A stretch of 64,000 nt of DNA from Tistlia consotensis USBA 355. GTDB taxonomy: Bacteria; Pseudomonadota; Alphaproteobacteria; Kiloniellales; DSM-21159. Under the pieces are notes generated by a model. The model did not search any database and was not told the origin of the DNA. It saw only the letters and a program-made list of their open reading frames with translations. The stretch lies in the NCBI RefSeq assembly GCF_900177295.1, contig NZ_FWZX01000033.1, positions 1 through 64,000 of the forward strand, read 5' to 3'. This document shows, one piece after another, positions 1 through 8,962 of this stretch. Within the stretch, counting starts at the first letter, position 1. Every line of letters begins with the position of its first letter. A program made the position numbers and the translations under genes.

Positions 1-381
1 CCAGGGCTACCTGATGCCCGGCCGCGCCCGCCACGGCCGCGCCGGCGACACCGGCGCCAGACGCATCGCCCCGGGCAGCCGCATGGCCGCCATGGACGCC
101 AAGCTCAGACGCGCCGGCCCGCGCAGCCGCTACCGCCTCAGGAAGCAGGTCGTCGAGCCGGTGTTCGGGCAGATCAAGGCGGCCAGGGGCTTCCGCCAGT
201 TCCTGTTGCGCGGATACGCCAAGGTCCGTCACGAGTGGGCCCTCGTCTGCACCGTCCACAACCTCGCAAAGCTCCTCATCGCACGCACCGCCTGACCACC
301 AGACATGCACCGCTCGACAAGCCACCACCCCCAGCCACCCAGCCGCCCAAACCGCCGCGCCTTTAGCCGGACAGGCTCCTA
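1..381 (+). mobile_element. right end of an IS1182-like insertion sequence (partial)
   Basis: The window opens inside a transposase frame that ends at 295. About 70 bases further on, near 365-381, lies a GC-mixed motif (gccggacaggctcctag) that resembles a terminal inverted repeat of a DDE-type IS. The left end is outside the window, so neither the inverted repeat nor a target duplication can be confirmed. The boundary at 381 is an estimate. Confidence 0.45.
2..295 (+). CDS. transposase, C-terminal part (IS1182-like DDE family)
   Basis: The frame is open to the left edge of the window, so only about the last 97 residues are seen. The sequence R-x-RKQVVEPVFGQIK, then RGFRQFLLRG, KVRHEWALVC and HNLAKL, is the conserved C-terminal block of IS1182/ISL3-like DDE transposases. 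It carries the late acidic residue (E of VEPVFGQIK) of the DDE catalytic triad and the helix after it. The tail is intact and ends in TGA. Whether the full element is intact cannot be judged. It is the only recognisable mobile-element gene in the window. Confidence 0.75.
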   Translation, partial: QGYLMPGRARHGRAGDTGARRIAPGSRMAAMDAKLRRAGPRSRYRLRKQVVEPVFGQIKAARGFRQFLLRGYAKVRHEWALVCTVHNLAKLLIARTA

Positions 382-516
382 GGTGCCGCCGGCCGCCCTC
401 CGAGAAAATCGGCCGGCGCCTGCATCCGTTCGCCGGTGCCCCCGCGTAGCTCCTGCCGACGCCGGTTCCCGAGAGGGCCGGCGCCCGCTTCAAGGAACCA
501 CGCGAAGGAGACCTTC

Positions 517-1140
517 ATGTCCATGATCAAGCCCGCGACCCGTCCGCTGCTCGACGCCGGCCGCCGCAGCTTCATGAGCGGCAGCGGCAAGGCCGTGCTG
601 TCGGCAACCGCGGTGGCGCTGCTGGTCGGCTGCGAATCGATGGCCGCCGACAAGAGCAAGATGGCCCAGGCAGGCATGGCGAGCGACCCCGAGGCCGACG
701 CCGCGATCCTCAACGTCGCGCTCGGCCTGGAGCACCAGGCGATCGCCGCCTACCAGGTCGGCGCCGAGAGCGGCCTGCTCAAGGGCAAGGTGCTGGACAC
801 CGCCGTGCTGTTCCAGAGCCAGCACAAGGAGCACCGCGACGCGCTGGCCTCGACGGTCGCCAAGCTCGGCGCCCAGCCGGTCCAGCCGCTGCCCATGAGC
901 GACTATGCCCAGTCGCTCGACGCCGGCGCGATCAGGACCCGGGCCGACGTGCTGGCGCTGGCGATGCGGCTCGAGAAGGAGGCGGCCAACGCCTACCTCG
1001 GCGTCATCCCGAGCTTCACCGACGACCAGCTCGCCCAGGTCGCCGGCCGCATCGCCGCCGACGAGACGATGCACTGGACGACGCTGACCGTGGTGACCGG
1101 CGAGATGCTGCCGCAGCACGCGCTCAGCTTCGGCGGCTGA
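517..1140 (+). CDS. ferritin-like domain lipoprotein
   Basis: A 207-residue protein. The start was chosen at 517 because an aaggag sequence sits at 505-510. The N-terminus has a signal sequence ending in a lipobox (LLVGC, about residues 38-42), so it is probably an envelope lipoprotein. The mature part is all-helical with spaced E/H residues typical of a ferritin-like four-helix bundle: [33 protein letters not shown] and [11 protein letters not shown]. These could hold a di-iron site. Ferritin-like DUF4439-type secreted proteins are the closest family I recognise; substrate and role are unknown. It stands alone between the IS end and a minus-strand gene. Confidence 0.7.
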   Translation: MSMIKPATRPLLDAGRRSFMSGSGKAVLSATAVALLVGCESMAADKSKMAQAGMASDPEADAAILNVALGLEHQAIAAYQVGAESGLLKGKVLDTAVLFQSQHKEHRDALASTVAKLGAQPVQPLPMSDYAQSLDAGAIRTRADVLALAMRLEKEAANAYLGVIPSFTDDQLAQVAGRIAADETMHWTTLTVVTGEMLPQHALSFGG

Positions 1141-1205
1141 CCGGCGGTCAGTTCCGCGACGCGGCGGCGGGCGGCCCGGCCGTCCGCCGCCGTCCGCCGC
1201 TGGGC

Positions 1206-1718
1206 TCAGGCCCCGGCGGTGCCGCCGGACTTGTGCCGGCGCCGGACGACCTCGATGTCCTTGCCGCCGTGGGCCGCCATGGCGGCGCGGGCCTCGGCCT
1301 GGCGCTCGGCCGTCGGGGCATAGGCCCAGAGCAGCACGGCGCCGTGCTCGAGGGCGCGGTCGAAGGCGTCGACGTGCGGCCCCGCCTCGGACTGGTCGAA
1401 CAGCTCGCGCAGGGCCAGGCCGGACATGCCCGCGGCGATCACGCTGGCGACCAGCGCGCCGACCGGTCCGGCGGCCAGGGCGATCAGGCCGGCGTCGGTC
1501 ACCGGGCCGACGTAGCGCACCTCGCCGACCAGCCCGGCGATGCGGTCCCGCCAGGCCTCGGAATGGCCGCCAGCGGCATCGATCGTCTCGTGCGTGTCGA
1601 GCACCGAGAGGTCGGCATGGCCGAAGCCTGCGGCGCTGAGCGCCTTGACCGCGGCCTCGAAGCCCTCGCGCGTCTCGAAGCGCCCGAGCACCTCGACGAT
1701 CTCTTCGCTTTCCGCCAT
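1206..1718 (-). CDS. hypothetical protein with glycine/alanine-rich hydrophobic centre (general stress protein-like)
   Basis: A 170-residue protein starting at the ATG at 1718, convergent with nothing and divergent from mutS. The N-terminal 55 residues ([35 protein letters not shown]) have the beta-alpha-beta look of YflT/general-stress-17M-like domains, which are described as handling 'flip' between related sequences near a membrane. A hydrophobic Gly/Ala-rich stretch follows at about residues 72-100 ([28 protein letters not shown] region), then a second alpha/beta part ([24 protein letters not shown]). The two-lobed pattern suggests duplicated domains around a membrane-active hairpin. No enzymatic motif is visible. 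Function unknown. Confidence 0.65.
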   Translation of the reverse strand: MAESEEIVEVLGRFETREGFEAAVKALSAAGFGHADLSVLDTHETIDAAGGHSEAWRDRIAGLVGEVRYVGPVTDAGLIALAAGPVGALVASVIAAGMSGLALRELFDQSEAGPHVDAFDRALEHGAVLLWAYAPTAERQAEARAAMAAHGGKDIEVVRRRHKSGGTAGA

Positions 1719-1781
1719 CTTCGCCTTCCTCGTCGTTGGGGGGCTCGTGTTAGCCTCGCCCGGCCGTCCCTTCAAGCCCGC

Positions 1782-4535
1782 GTGAAGCAGCACCTCTTGG
1801 CCGAAAGCAGTCAGACCCGGAGCGCCGCCGCAACGGCGGCCGACTCCCCGCCGTCCCCCGCCCCATCCGGCGCCCCGGCCGGCGCCCCGGCCGGCGCCTC
1901 GCCGATGATGGCCCAGTACTGGGCGATCAAGCAGGCCAATCCCGACTGCCTGCTGTTCTACCGCATGGGCGACTTCTACGAGATGTTCTTCGAGGACGCC
2001 GGCGTCGCGGCGGCCGCGCTGGACATCACGCTGACCAAGCGCGGCCAGCACCAGGGCGAGGAGGTGCCGATGTGCGGCGTGCCGGTGCACGCCGCCGAGG
2101 CCTACCTGTCGCGGCTGATCCGCCAGGGCTTCAAGGTCGCGATCTGCGAGCAGCTCGAGGACCCGGCCGAGGCCAAGAAGCGCGGCAGCAAGTCGGTGGT
2201 CAGGCGCGACGTCGTGCGGCTGGTGACGCCCGGCACGATCACCGAGGACGAGCTGCTCGACGCCCGCCGGCACAACTACCTGGCGGCCCTCGGCGAGGCC
2301 GCCGGCAGCCTCGGCCTCGCCTGGGTCGACATCTCGACCGGCGACTTCTTCGCCGAGGAGACGACGGCGGCCGGCCTGCCCGCGGCGCTCGCCCGCCTCG
2401 ACCCCGGCGAGCTGCTGCTGCCGGACCGCCTGCTGCAGCCCGGCCGCCTGGACCAGGCGCTCGCCGAGTGGCGCGAGCGCCTCTCGCCGCTGCCCGGCGC
2501 CCGCTTCGACAGCGAGAACGCGCGGCGCCGCCTGGAGAGCCTGTTCGAGGTCGGTGCGCTCGACGCCTTCGGCCAGTTCGGCCGCGCCGAGCTGGCCGCG
2601 GCCGGCGCCCTGGTCGACTACGTCGAGCTGACCCAGAAGGGCAAGCTGCCGCGCCTCGCGCCGCCGCGCCGCCTGGCGCGCGGCGAGACCCTGGAGATCG
2701 ACGGCGCGACCCGGCGCAACCTGGAGCTGACCCGCAGCCTCTCGGGCGAGCGCAAGGGCAGCCTGCTGGCGACCATCGACCGCACGGTGACCGGCGCCGG
2801 CGCACGCCTGCTGGCCCAGCGCCTCTCGGCGCCGCTGACCGATCCGGCGGCGATCGAGGGCCGGCTCGAGGCGGTCGGCTTCCTGCGCGAGGAGGCGGCG
2901 CTGCGCGGCGACCTGCGCGACGCCCTCAGGCGCTGCCCGGACATCGAGCGCGCGCTCTCGCGCCTCTCGCTCGGCCGCGGCGGCCCGCGCGACCTGGCGG
3001 CGGTGCGCGACGGCCTGGCCGGCGCCGCGACGCTGCAGCGGAGCCTGGCGGCGCTGCCCTCCGGGGCCGTGCCGCAGCGTCTCGCCGCGTCGGCGGCACG
3101 GCTCGGCGGCCACGACGCGCTGGTCGAGCGGCTCGGCCGGGCGCTCGCCGCCGAGCTGCCGCTGCAGGCACGCGACGGCGGCTTCGTCGCCAGGGGCTTC
3201 TCCGCCGAGCTCGACGAGCTGAAGGCCCTGCGCGACGAGAGCCGGCGCCTGATCGCCGGGCTGCAGGCGGACTACGCCGCCGACACCGGCATCCAGAGCC
3301 TGAAGATCAAGCACAACAACGTGCTCGGCTACTTCATCGAGGTCAGCGCCGCCAACGCCGGCAGGATGCCGACCGGCGCCGACTCGCCCTACCGGCAGCG
3401 CCAGTCCCTGGCCGGCGCGGTGCGCTTCTCGACCGTCGAGCTGGCCGAGCTGGAGCAGCGCATCGTCTCGGCCGGCGACAAGGCCCTGGCGCTCGAGCTC
3501 AGGCTGTTCGAGGAGCTGGCGGCGGCGGTGCTGGAGCGGGCCGCGGCGGTCGCCGACACGGCGGCGGCCCTGGCCGAGATCGACGTCGCGGCGGCGCTCG
3601 CCGAGATCGCCGCCGAGCAGGACTGGTGCCGGCCGGCGGTCGAGGACTCGGCGCGCTTCGAGGTCACGGGCGGCCGCCACCCGGTCGTCGAGGCAGCGCT
3701 GAAGCGCGGCGGCGACGGTCCCTTCGTCGCCAACGACTGCCGGCTCCTGCCCGACGACCGGATCTGGCTGCTGACCGGCCCGAACATGGCCGGCAAGTCG
3801 ACCTTCCTGCGCCAGAACGCGCTGATCGCCCTGCTCGCCCAGGCCGGCAGCTTCGTGCCGGCCGAGCGCGCCGTGATCGGCACGGTCGACCGGCTGTTCA
3901 GCCGGGTCGGCGCCGCCGACGACCTGGCGCGCGGCCGCTCGACCTTCATGGTCGAGATGGTCGAGGCGGCGGCGATCCTGAACCAGGCCGGCCCGCGCAG
4001 CCTGGTCATCCTCGACGAGATCGGCCGCGGCACGGCGACCTTCGACGGCCTGTCGATCGCCTGGGCCTGCGTCGAGCACCTGCACGAGAAGAACCGCTGC
4101 CGGGCGCTCTTCGCCACGCACTACCATGAGCTGACCAGCCTCGCCGCCAAGCTGCCGGCCCTGTCCTGCCACTCGATGCGGGTCAAGGAGTGGCAGGACC
4201 AGGTGATCTTCCTGCACGAGGTCGCAGCCGGCGCCGCCGACCGCTCCTACGGCATCCACGTCGCCAAGCTGGCCGGCCTGCCGGCCGCCGCCGTGGCGCG
4301 CGCCGAGGAGGTGCTGGCGGTGCTGGAGCAGGGCGAGCAGGCGAGCGCCCTGACCCGCCTCGCCGACGACCTGCCGCTCTTCGCCGCGACCGCCGCCAGG
4401 GCCGAGAAGCCGGGGCCGAAAGGCCCGAGCACGCTGGACCGGCGCCTCGCCGAGATCAACCCCGACGAGCTGACCCCGCGCCAGGCCCTGGAGCTGCTCT
4501 ACGAGCTGCGGCGCCTCGCTCCGGACGCAGGCTAG
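1782..4535 (+). CDS. mutS: DNA mismatch repair protein MutS
   Basis: Recognises base mismatches and starts methyl-independent or strand-directed repair with MutL. From the chosen GTG at 1782 it is 917 residues, a usual alphaproteobacterial length; ATG codons at 1905/1908 and a TTG at 1797 are alternatives. The mismatch-binding domain starts at [10 protein letters not shown] and has [16 protein letters not shown] with the mismatch-wedging Phe. The C-terminal ATPase has Walker [15 protein letters not shown], then FMVEMVEAA, Walker [18 protein letters not shown] and the FATHYHEL switch. The N-terminal extension contains a tandem GAPA repeat. It precedes glnD, as in many alphaproteobacteria, with a convergent lipoprotein gene overlapping its stop by four bases. 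Confidence 0.97.
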   Translation: MKQHLLAESSQTRSAAATAADSPPSPAPSGAPAGAPAGASPMMAQYWAIKQANPDCLLFYRMGDFYEMFFEDAGVAAAALDITLTKRGQHQGEEVPMCGVPVHAAEAYLSRLIRQGFKVAICEQLEDPAEAKKRGSKSVVRRDVVRLVTPGTITEDELLDARRHNYLAALGEAAGSLGLAWVDISTGDFFAEETTAAGLPAALARLDPGELLLPDRLLQPGRLDQALAEWRERLSPLPGARFDSENARRRLESLFEVGALDAFGQFGRAELAAAGALVDYVELTQKGKLPRLAPPRRLARGETLEIDGATRRNLELTRSLSGERKGSLLATIDRTVTGAGARLLAQRLSAPLTDPAAIEGRLEAVGFLREEAALRGDLRDALRRCPDIERALSRLSLGRGGPRDLAAVRDGLAGAATLQRSLAALPSGAVPQRLAASAARLGGHDALVERLGRALAAELPLQARDGGFVARGFSAELDELKALRDESRRLIAGLQADYAADTGIQSLKIKHNNVLGYFIEVSAANAGRMPTGADSPYRQRQSLAGAVRFSTVELAELEQRIVSAGDKALALELRLFEELAAAVLERAAAVADTAAALAEIDVAAALAEIAAEQDWCRPAVEDSARFEVTGGRHPVVEAALKRGGDGPFVANDCRLLPDDRIWLLTGPNMAGKSTFLRQNALIALLAQAGSFVPAERAVIGTVDRLFSRVGAADDLARGRSTFMVEMVEAAAILNQAGPRSLVILDEIGRGTATFDGLSIAWACVEHLHEKNRCRALFATHYHELTSLAAKLPALSCHSMRVKEWQDQVIFLHEVAAGAADRSYGIHVAKLAGLPAAAVARAEEVLAVLEQGEQASALTRLADDLPLFAATAARAEKPGPKGPSTLDRRLAEINPDELTPRQALELLYELRRLAPDAG

Positions 4536-5131
4536 TCGCCGATCTCCAGGCTGCGGCCGGTCTCGTCCTGCAGGGTGGCCTGGACCGTCCAGCGGCCCGG
4601 CGCGGCGGCATAGGCGGCCGGGTCGGGCAGCGGCAGGAAGGCCCAGGCGAGCGCCGACTCGCGCTCCGGCTCGCCCTTCGGCCGGGTCGAGAAGACGTCC
4701 ATCGAGAGGGTCACGCCCATCCGCTCGTTGTTGCCGCCCTCGAGCTGCACACGCGGCCGGGTCGTGCCGGTGCCGCTGGTCCGGCTGCCGGTGCGGATCT
4801 GGTCGGGACCGGCGACGACGCGACTGCCGTCGGGGCCTTCCAGGGCAATCAGCGCGACGCGCTCGCCGGGGCGCAGGTCGTCGACCGTGACGCGCAGGCT
4901 GCGGCCCCCTTCGGCCAGCTCGCGCGAGATCGTCGCGCGGGTCTGCAGCTGGGGTGGCGCCTCGGCTTCCGAGGGCGCGCCCTCGGGCCCGACCCGGGCG
5001 CCGGAAGCCGCGCTCGCCGGCCGGGGCGGCGCGGACGGCCCGCCGCAGGCGGCCAGCGCCAGAGCGAGCAGGAGGACCGCCGGCAGGGCGGCGAGCGGGA
5101 AGCGGACGGCGGGGGAGTGCGACAGCATCAC
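4532..5131 (-). CDS. putative lipoprotein, unknown function
   Basis: A 199-residue protein with a clear lipoprotein signal: positively charged start, hydrophobic run [17 protein letters not shown] and lipobox LAAC with the acylated Cys at about residue 29. The next 40 residues are Pro/Ala/Ser-rich linker. The mature domain ([30 protein letters not shown], then [21 protein letters not shown]) looks all-beta, with an Ig-like or bacterial surface-fold flavour. The stop codon overlaps the mutS stop on the other strand, and the gene diverges from glnD. I do not recognise the family. Confidence 0.75.
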   Translation of the reverse strand: MMLSHSPAVRFPLAALPAVLLLALALAACGGPSAPPRPASAASGARVGPEGAPSEAEAPPQLQTRATISRELAEGGRSLRVTVDDLRPGERVALIALEGPDGSRVVAGPDQIRTGSRTSGTGTTRPRVQLEGGNNERMGVTLSMDVFSTRPKGEPERESALAWAFLPLPDPAAYAAAPGRWTVQATLQDETGRSLEIGD

Positions 5132-5254
5132 GGCATGTTAACCTCTATGGGAGCACTCGTCCCAGGGCGCGTGCTCGCCCGCGCGGGCTTGTTCCGGCGC
5201 GGGACCGGCCAACATCCTGCAGCAACGACCTGTCGTGAGGAATTGAAGCGGATC

Positions 5255-8176
5255 ATGGACGCGGCAGTCTTGCCGGAGGGTGGCGGCGCCGAGAGGCGCC
5301 GGGCGACCAAGGCCCAGGGCGGCGCGGGCGCGCCGGTGTCCCGGCGCCGGCGGGCGATCGTCGACCGCTCGAAGCTGCAGGAGCGGATCACCGCGATCTG
5401 CCTGCGCGCCTCCGGCCCGGAGCGCGCGCGCGCCGAGATCCTGGAGCTGCTGAAGGACGCCCTGCAGCGCGGCCGCGGCCTGCTGCGCCAGCGCCTGGAG
5501 GCCGGCGAGGCCGGCGGCATCGAGACGGCGCGCGGCCTCTGCTTCCTGACCGACCAGGTCGTGCGCCTGGTCTACGACCACGTCGCCAAGGACCTCTATC
5601 CGCTGCACAACCCCTCGACCGCCGAGCGCCTGGCCCTGGTTGCGGTCGGCGGCTTCGGTCGCGGCGAGCTGGCGCCGGGCTCCGACGTCGACCTGCTGTT
5701 CCTGCTGCCCTACAAGATCACGCCGCGCAGCGAGCAGGTCGTCGAGGCCGTGCTCTACTTCCTCTGGGACCTCGGCTTCAAGGTCGGCCACGCGACGCGC
5801 TCGGTCGACGACTGCCTGCGCCAGGCGCGCGGCGACCAGACCATCTCGACCAACCTGCTGGAGATGCGCTTCCTCTGGGGCGACCAGAAGCTCTACCTGG
5901 AGCTCAAGAAGCGCTATGACGGCGAGGTGCGCAGTGGCTTCGAGGCGGCCTTCATCGAGGCCAAGCTGACCGAGCGCGACCGCCGCCACAAGCGCTTCGG
6001 CGAGGGCTCGCGCTACGTCCTGGAGCCGAACATCAAGGAGGGCAAGGGCGGCCTGCGCGACCTGCAAACCCTCTTCTGGCTGGCCAAGTTCGTCTACGGC
6101 GTCGATTCGGTGCAGCGGCTCATCGACAGGGGCGTCTTCACCCGCGCCGAGGCGCGCCGCTTCGACAAGGCGCTCGACTTCTTCTGGGCGCTGCGCTGCC
6201 TGCTGCACTGGACGACCGGCCGCGCCGAGGAGCGCCTGACCTTCGACCTGCAGGCGCAGCTGGCGCCGGCCATGGGCTACACGGCCCATGCCGGCACCCG
6301 GGCCGTCGAGCGCTTCATGAAGCACTACTTCCTGATGGCCAAGGACGTCGGGGCGCTGACCCGGATCTTCTGCGCCCAGCTCGAGGCCCAGTACAACCGC
6401 CGCTCCCGCTTCCGCCTGCCGTCCTTCACCCGGCGCCGGCGCATCGAGGGCTTCAAGGTCGAGGGCGACCGGCTCTGCGTCGAGGGTCCCGAGCGCTTCC
6501 GCGACAAGCCGCTCGACATCCTGCGCATCTTCCGGGTCGCCCAGAAGCACGAGCTCGACATCCACCCCGACGCGCTGCGCTGGATCACCCAGAACCTGAA
6601 GCGCATCGACCTCAAGCTGCGCGAGGACCCGGAGGCCAACCGGATCTTCCTGGAGATCCTGACCAGCGAGCAGGATCCCGAGGTGGCGCTGCGCCGGATG
6701 AACGAGGCCGGCGTGTTCGGCCGCTTCGTGCCCGACTTCGGCCGGGTGGTCAGCCAGATGCAGTTCAACATGTACCACCACTACACGGTGGACGAGCACA
6801 CGATCTTCGCGATCGGCATCCTGCACGCGATCGAGCGGGGCCGGCTCGCCAAGGAGGCGCCGATTGCCAGCGAGATCGTCAGCAAGGTGATCTCGCGCCG
6901 GGTGCTCTACGTCGCGGTGCTGCTGCACGACATCGCCAAGGGCCGGCCCGGCGACCACAGCGAGGTCGGCGCCAAGATCGCCCTGCGGCTCTGTCCACGG
7001 CTCGGCTTCACCGAGGAGGAGACCGAGACCGTCGCCTGGCTGGTGCTCTACCACCTCAGGATGAGCGACACGGCCTTCAAGCGCGACATCGACGAGCCGC
7101 AGACGATCCGCGACTTCGCCGAACTGGTGCAGTCGACCGAGCGGCTACGCCTGCTGCTGGTGCTGACCGTCGCCGACATCCGCGCCGTCGGCCCCAACGT
7201 CTGGACCGCCTGGAAGGCGGCGCTGCTGCGCGAGCTCTACTGGCGCACCGAGGAGCTGCTGTCGGGCGGCATGATCACCGAGGGTCGGGAGCGCCGGGTC
7301 GAGGCGGCCAAGAAGGCGCTGGCCGCGGCGCTCGCCGACTGGCCGGCCGCGGCGGTCAAGAGGCACCTCGACAAGGGCTACCCCTCCTACTGGCTGTCGC
7401 TCGACACCGAGACCCACGCCCGCCACGCCCGGATGATCCGCGACGCCGACGCCGGCGGGCGGCCGCTGACCGTCGAGACGCGCATCGACCGCTACCGCGA
7501 GGTCACCGAGGTCACGATCTACACCGCTGACCATCCCGGCCTGATGAACCGCATCGCCGGCGCGCTGGCGATCTGCGGCGCCTCGGTCGAGGGCGCGCGC
7601 ATCTTCACCCTGGCCGACGGCATGGCGCTCGACATCTTCTACATCGTCGACGCCAACGGCGGCGCCTTCGACAAGCCGAACAAGCTGGCGCAGCTCGCCG
7701 CGACCGTCGAGCAGACCCTCGCCGGGCGCCTGCGGCCGCTGCAGGAGCTGAAGAAGCTGGCCTCGCCCCTGCCCTCGCGGCTCGAGGTCTTCACGGTGAC
7801 GCCGCGCGTGCTGATCGACAACAAGGCGAGCCGGCGGCACACGGTGGTCGAGGTCAACGGCCGCGACCGGCCCGGCCTGCTCTACCGCCTGACCTGGGCG
7901 CTGACCCGCCAGAACCTGATCATCGACAGCGCCAAGATCGCGACCTTCGGCGAGCGCGCGATCGACGTCTTCTACGTCCACGACGCACTGGGCGGGAAGA
8001 TCGAGGCCGAGGCCAAGCTGAAGCGGATCCGGGCGGCCCTGCTCGAGGCGCTCGACGCCGGCCTGTGCCAGGCCGAGGGCGCGCCGCCCCGGCCCGCCGC
8101 CACGAAGCCCGCGGCGGCGAAGCCGGCGAAGGCCGCGGCCAAGGGCGGCAAGGCGGCGAAGGCGGCCCAGCAGTAG
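5255..8176 (+). CDS. glnD: bifunctional uridylyltransferase/uridylyl-removing enzyme GlnD
   Basis: Senses glutamine and controls nitrogen metabolism by uridylylating or deuridylylating PII proteins. The protein is 973 residues from the ATG at 5255. The nucleotidyltransferase domain has VAVGGFGRGELAPGSDVDLLFL (G-G, D-x-D metal ligands, near residue 130). The PII-UMP hydrolase HD domain has VLLHDIAKGRPGDHSEVGAKIA (near residue 555). Two ACT domains close the protein (VTIYTADHPGLMNRIAGAL and VEVNGRDRPGLLYRLTWAL), where glutamine binds. The last 40 residues are a low-complexity Ala/Lys tail (AAKPAKAAAKGGKAAK), an unusual but common decoration in high-GC genomes. Confidence 0.97.
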   Translation: MDAAVLPEGGGAERRRATKAQGGAGAPVSRRRRAIVDRSKLQERITAICLRASGPERARAEILELLKDALQRGRGLLRQRLEAGEAGGIETARGLCFLTDQVVRLVYDHVAKDLYPLHNPSTAERLALVAVGGFGRGELAPGSDVDLLFLLPYKITPRSEQVVEAVLYFLWDLGFKVGHATRSVDDCLRQARGDQTISTNLLEMRFLWGDQKLYLELKKRYDGEVRSGFEAAFIEAKLTERDRRHKRFGEGSRYVLEPNIKEGKGGLRDLQTLFWLAKFVYGVDSVQRLIDRGVFTRAEARRFDKALDFFWALRCLLHWTTGRAEERLTFDLQAQLAPAMGYTAHAGTRAVERFMKHYFLMAKDVGALTRIFCAQLEAQYNRRSRFRLPSFTRRRRIEGFKVEGDRLCVEGPERFRDKPLDILRIFRVAQKHELDIHPDALRWITQNLKRIDLKLREDPEANRIFLEILTSEQDPEVALRRMNEAGVFGRFVPDFGRVVSQMQFNMYHHYTVDEHTIFAIGILHAIERGRLAKEAPIASEIVSKVISRRVLYVAVLLHDIAKGRPGDHSEVGAKIALRLCPRLGFTEEETETVAWLVLYHLRMSDTAFKRDIDEPQTIRDFAELVQSTERLRLLLVLTVADIRAVGPNVWTAWKAALLRELYWRTEELLSGGMITEGRERRVEAAKKALAAALADWPAAAVKRHLDKGYPSYWLSLDTETHARHARMIRDADAGGRPLTVETRIDRYREVTEVTIYTADHPGLMNRIAGALAICGASVEGARIFTLADGMALDIFYIVDANGGAFDKPNKLAQLAATVEQTLAGRLRPLQELKKLASPLPSRLEVFTVTPRVLIDNKASRRHTVVEVNGRDRPGLLYRLTWALTRQNLIIDSAKIATFGERAIDVFYVHDALGGKIEAEAKLKRIRAALLEALDAGLCQAEGAPPRPAATKPAAAKPAKAAAKGGKAAKAAQQ

Positions 8177-8236
8177 CTACACAGCTAAATTTCTAAGTTG
8201 CACTGCCGACTCCGCAGACTTGCGGTAAAGTGCCTC

Positions 8237-8905
8237 ATGTTTGATTTTTCAATAAACGTCGCTGACGTGCTAACAGCGGTACTTGTTGTACTAACCGCTG
8301 TATTAGCGTGGCATACGAAAGAATTAGCCGAAGAAGCTCGCAAAACACGGGAAGCAAATTCCGAACCGAATGTCTGGATTGAGATTTGTGCGTGGAAAAG
8401 GTCAAATACTCTAAAATTCAAAATAGTAAACTTGGGGCCAGGAGTGGCAAAGAATATTAAAGTATCATTTGACGGAAAGATAATAGCGCGCGAACCCCGT
8501 CTTCGGGAATTCGACGATTCTATGTCATTCTTCTCGCAGAATCTCCTCATGCCCGGGGAGGAAAGAACCATGCTTCTTGGACGCTTTGGTCACATCGAGC
8601 CAGAACCACTAGTCTTCTCCGTTAAGAGTGAGGACAATCTTGCGAGAACCCATCAGAATCATGTATGTATCGATCTCGAACAAATGAAGACCACGCAGAT
8701 AAGCCCTGACGACACATGGACCTATATTGCTGAGTTAATGAAGGAACAAAATCAGATATTAAAAGATCTCTTGCGCGGCAACTCTCGAGTACGTGTGGAA
8801 ATGTATGATCGACACGATAGGGCGGTAGCCGAAATTGAGATGGAAGAGGTATGGCGAGAACAGATGAGTAGGAGGCACCAAGACGGCAACGACGAGAACG
8901 CCTAA
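8237..8905 (+). CDS. low-GC ORFan with one N-terminal membrane segment
   Basis: A 222-residue protein from the ATG at 8237; an upstream in-frame ATG at 8198 is possible. Residues 5-28 (INVADVLTAVLVVLTAVLAWHT) form one membrane segment, followed by a charged helix KELAEEARKTREANSEPNVWIEI. The remainder resembles a small beta-rich cytoplasmic domain (LKFKIVNLGPGVAKNIKVSFDG), then a charged C-terminal tail. The TM-helix-'EPNVWIEI...N.G.G.A.NI.V' layout resembles uncharacterised membrane proteins often seen in mobile regions. Base composition and codon use (many A/T third positions) differ sharply from every neighbour. It lies between glnD and murJ, which are often adjacent in alphaproteobacteria. 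Function unknown; recent acquisition is likely. Confidence 0.75.
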   Translation: MFDFSINVADVLTAVLVVLTAVLAWHTKELAEEARKTREANSEPNVWIEICAWKRSNTLKFKIVNLGPGVAKNIKVSFDGKIIAREPRLREFDDSMSFFSQNLLMPGEERTMLLGRFGHIEPEPLVFSVKSEDNLARTHQNHVCIDLEQMKTTQISPDDTWTYIAELMKEQNQILKDLLRGNSRVRVEMYDRHDRAVAEIEMEEVWREQMSRRHQDGNDENA

Positions 8906-8962
8906 CGGCAAGTCAACCGTGTGCTTCCCGGAATCGCCGCAAACGGCTAGACACTGCGGCCC

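Noticed and set aside
1206-4259. Minus-strand 1017-codon open frame across mutS
   Set aside because: It is the shadow of GC-rich mutS; only its last 170 codons, which start at the ATG at 1718 and leave mutS, look like a protein. The rest is Arg/Gly/Ala-rich.
5138-7054. Long minus-strand frame opposite glnD
   Set aside because: Composition (V/L/D/A/G/R with few aromatic residues) is that of an antisense GC shadow; the plus strand is a complete GlnD.
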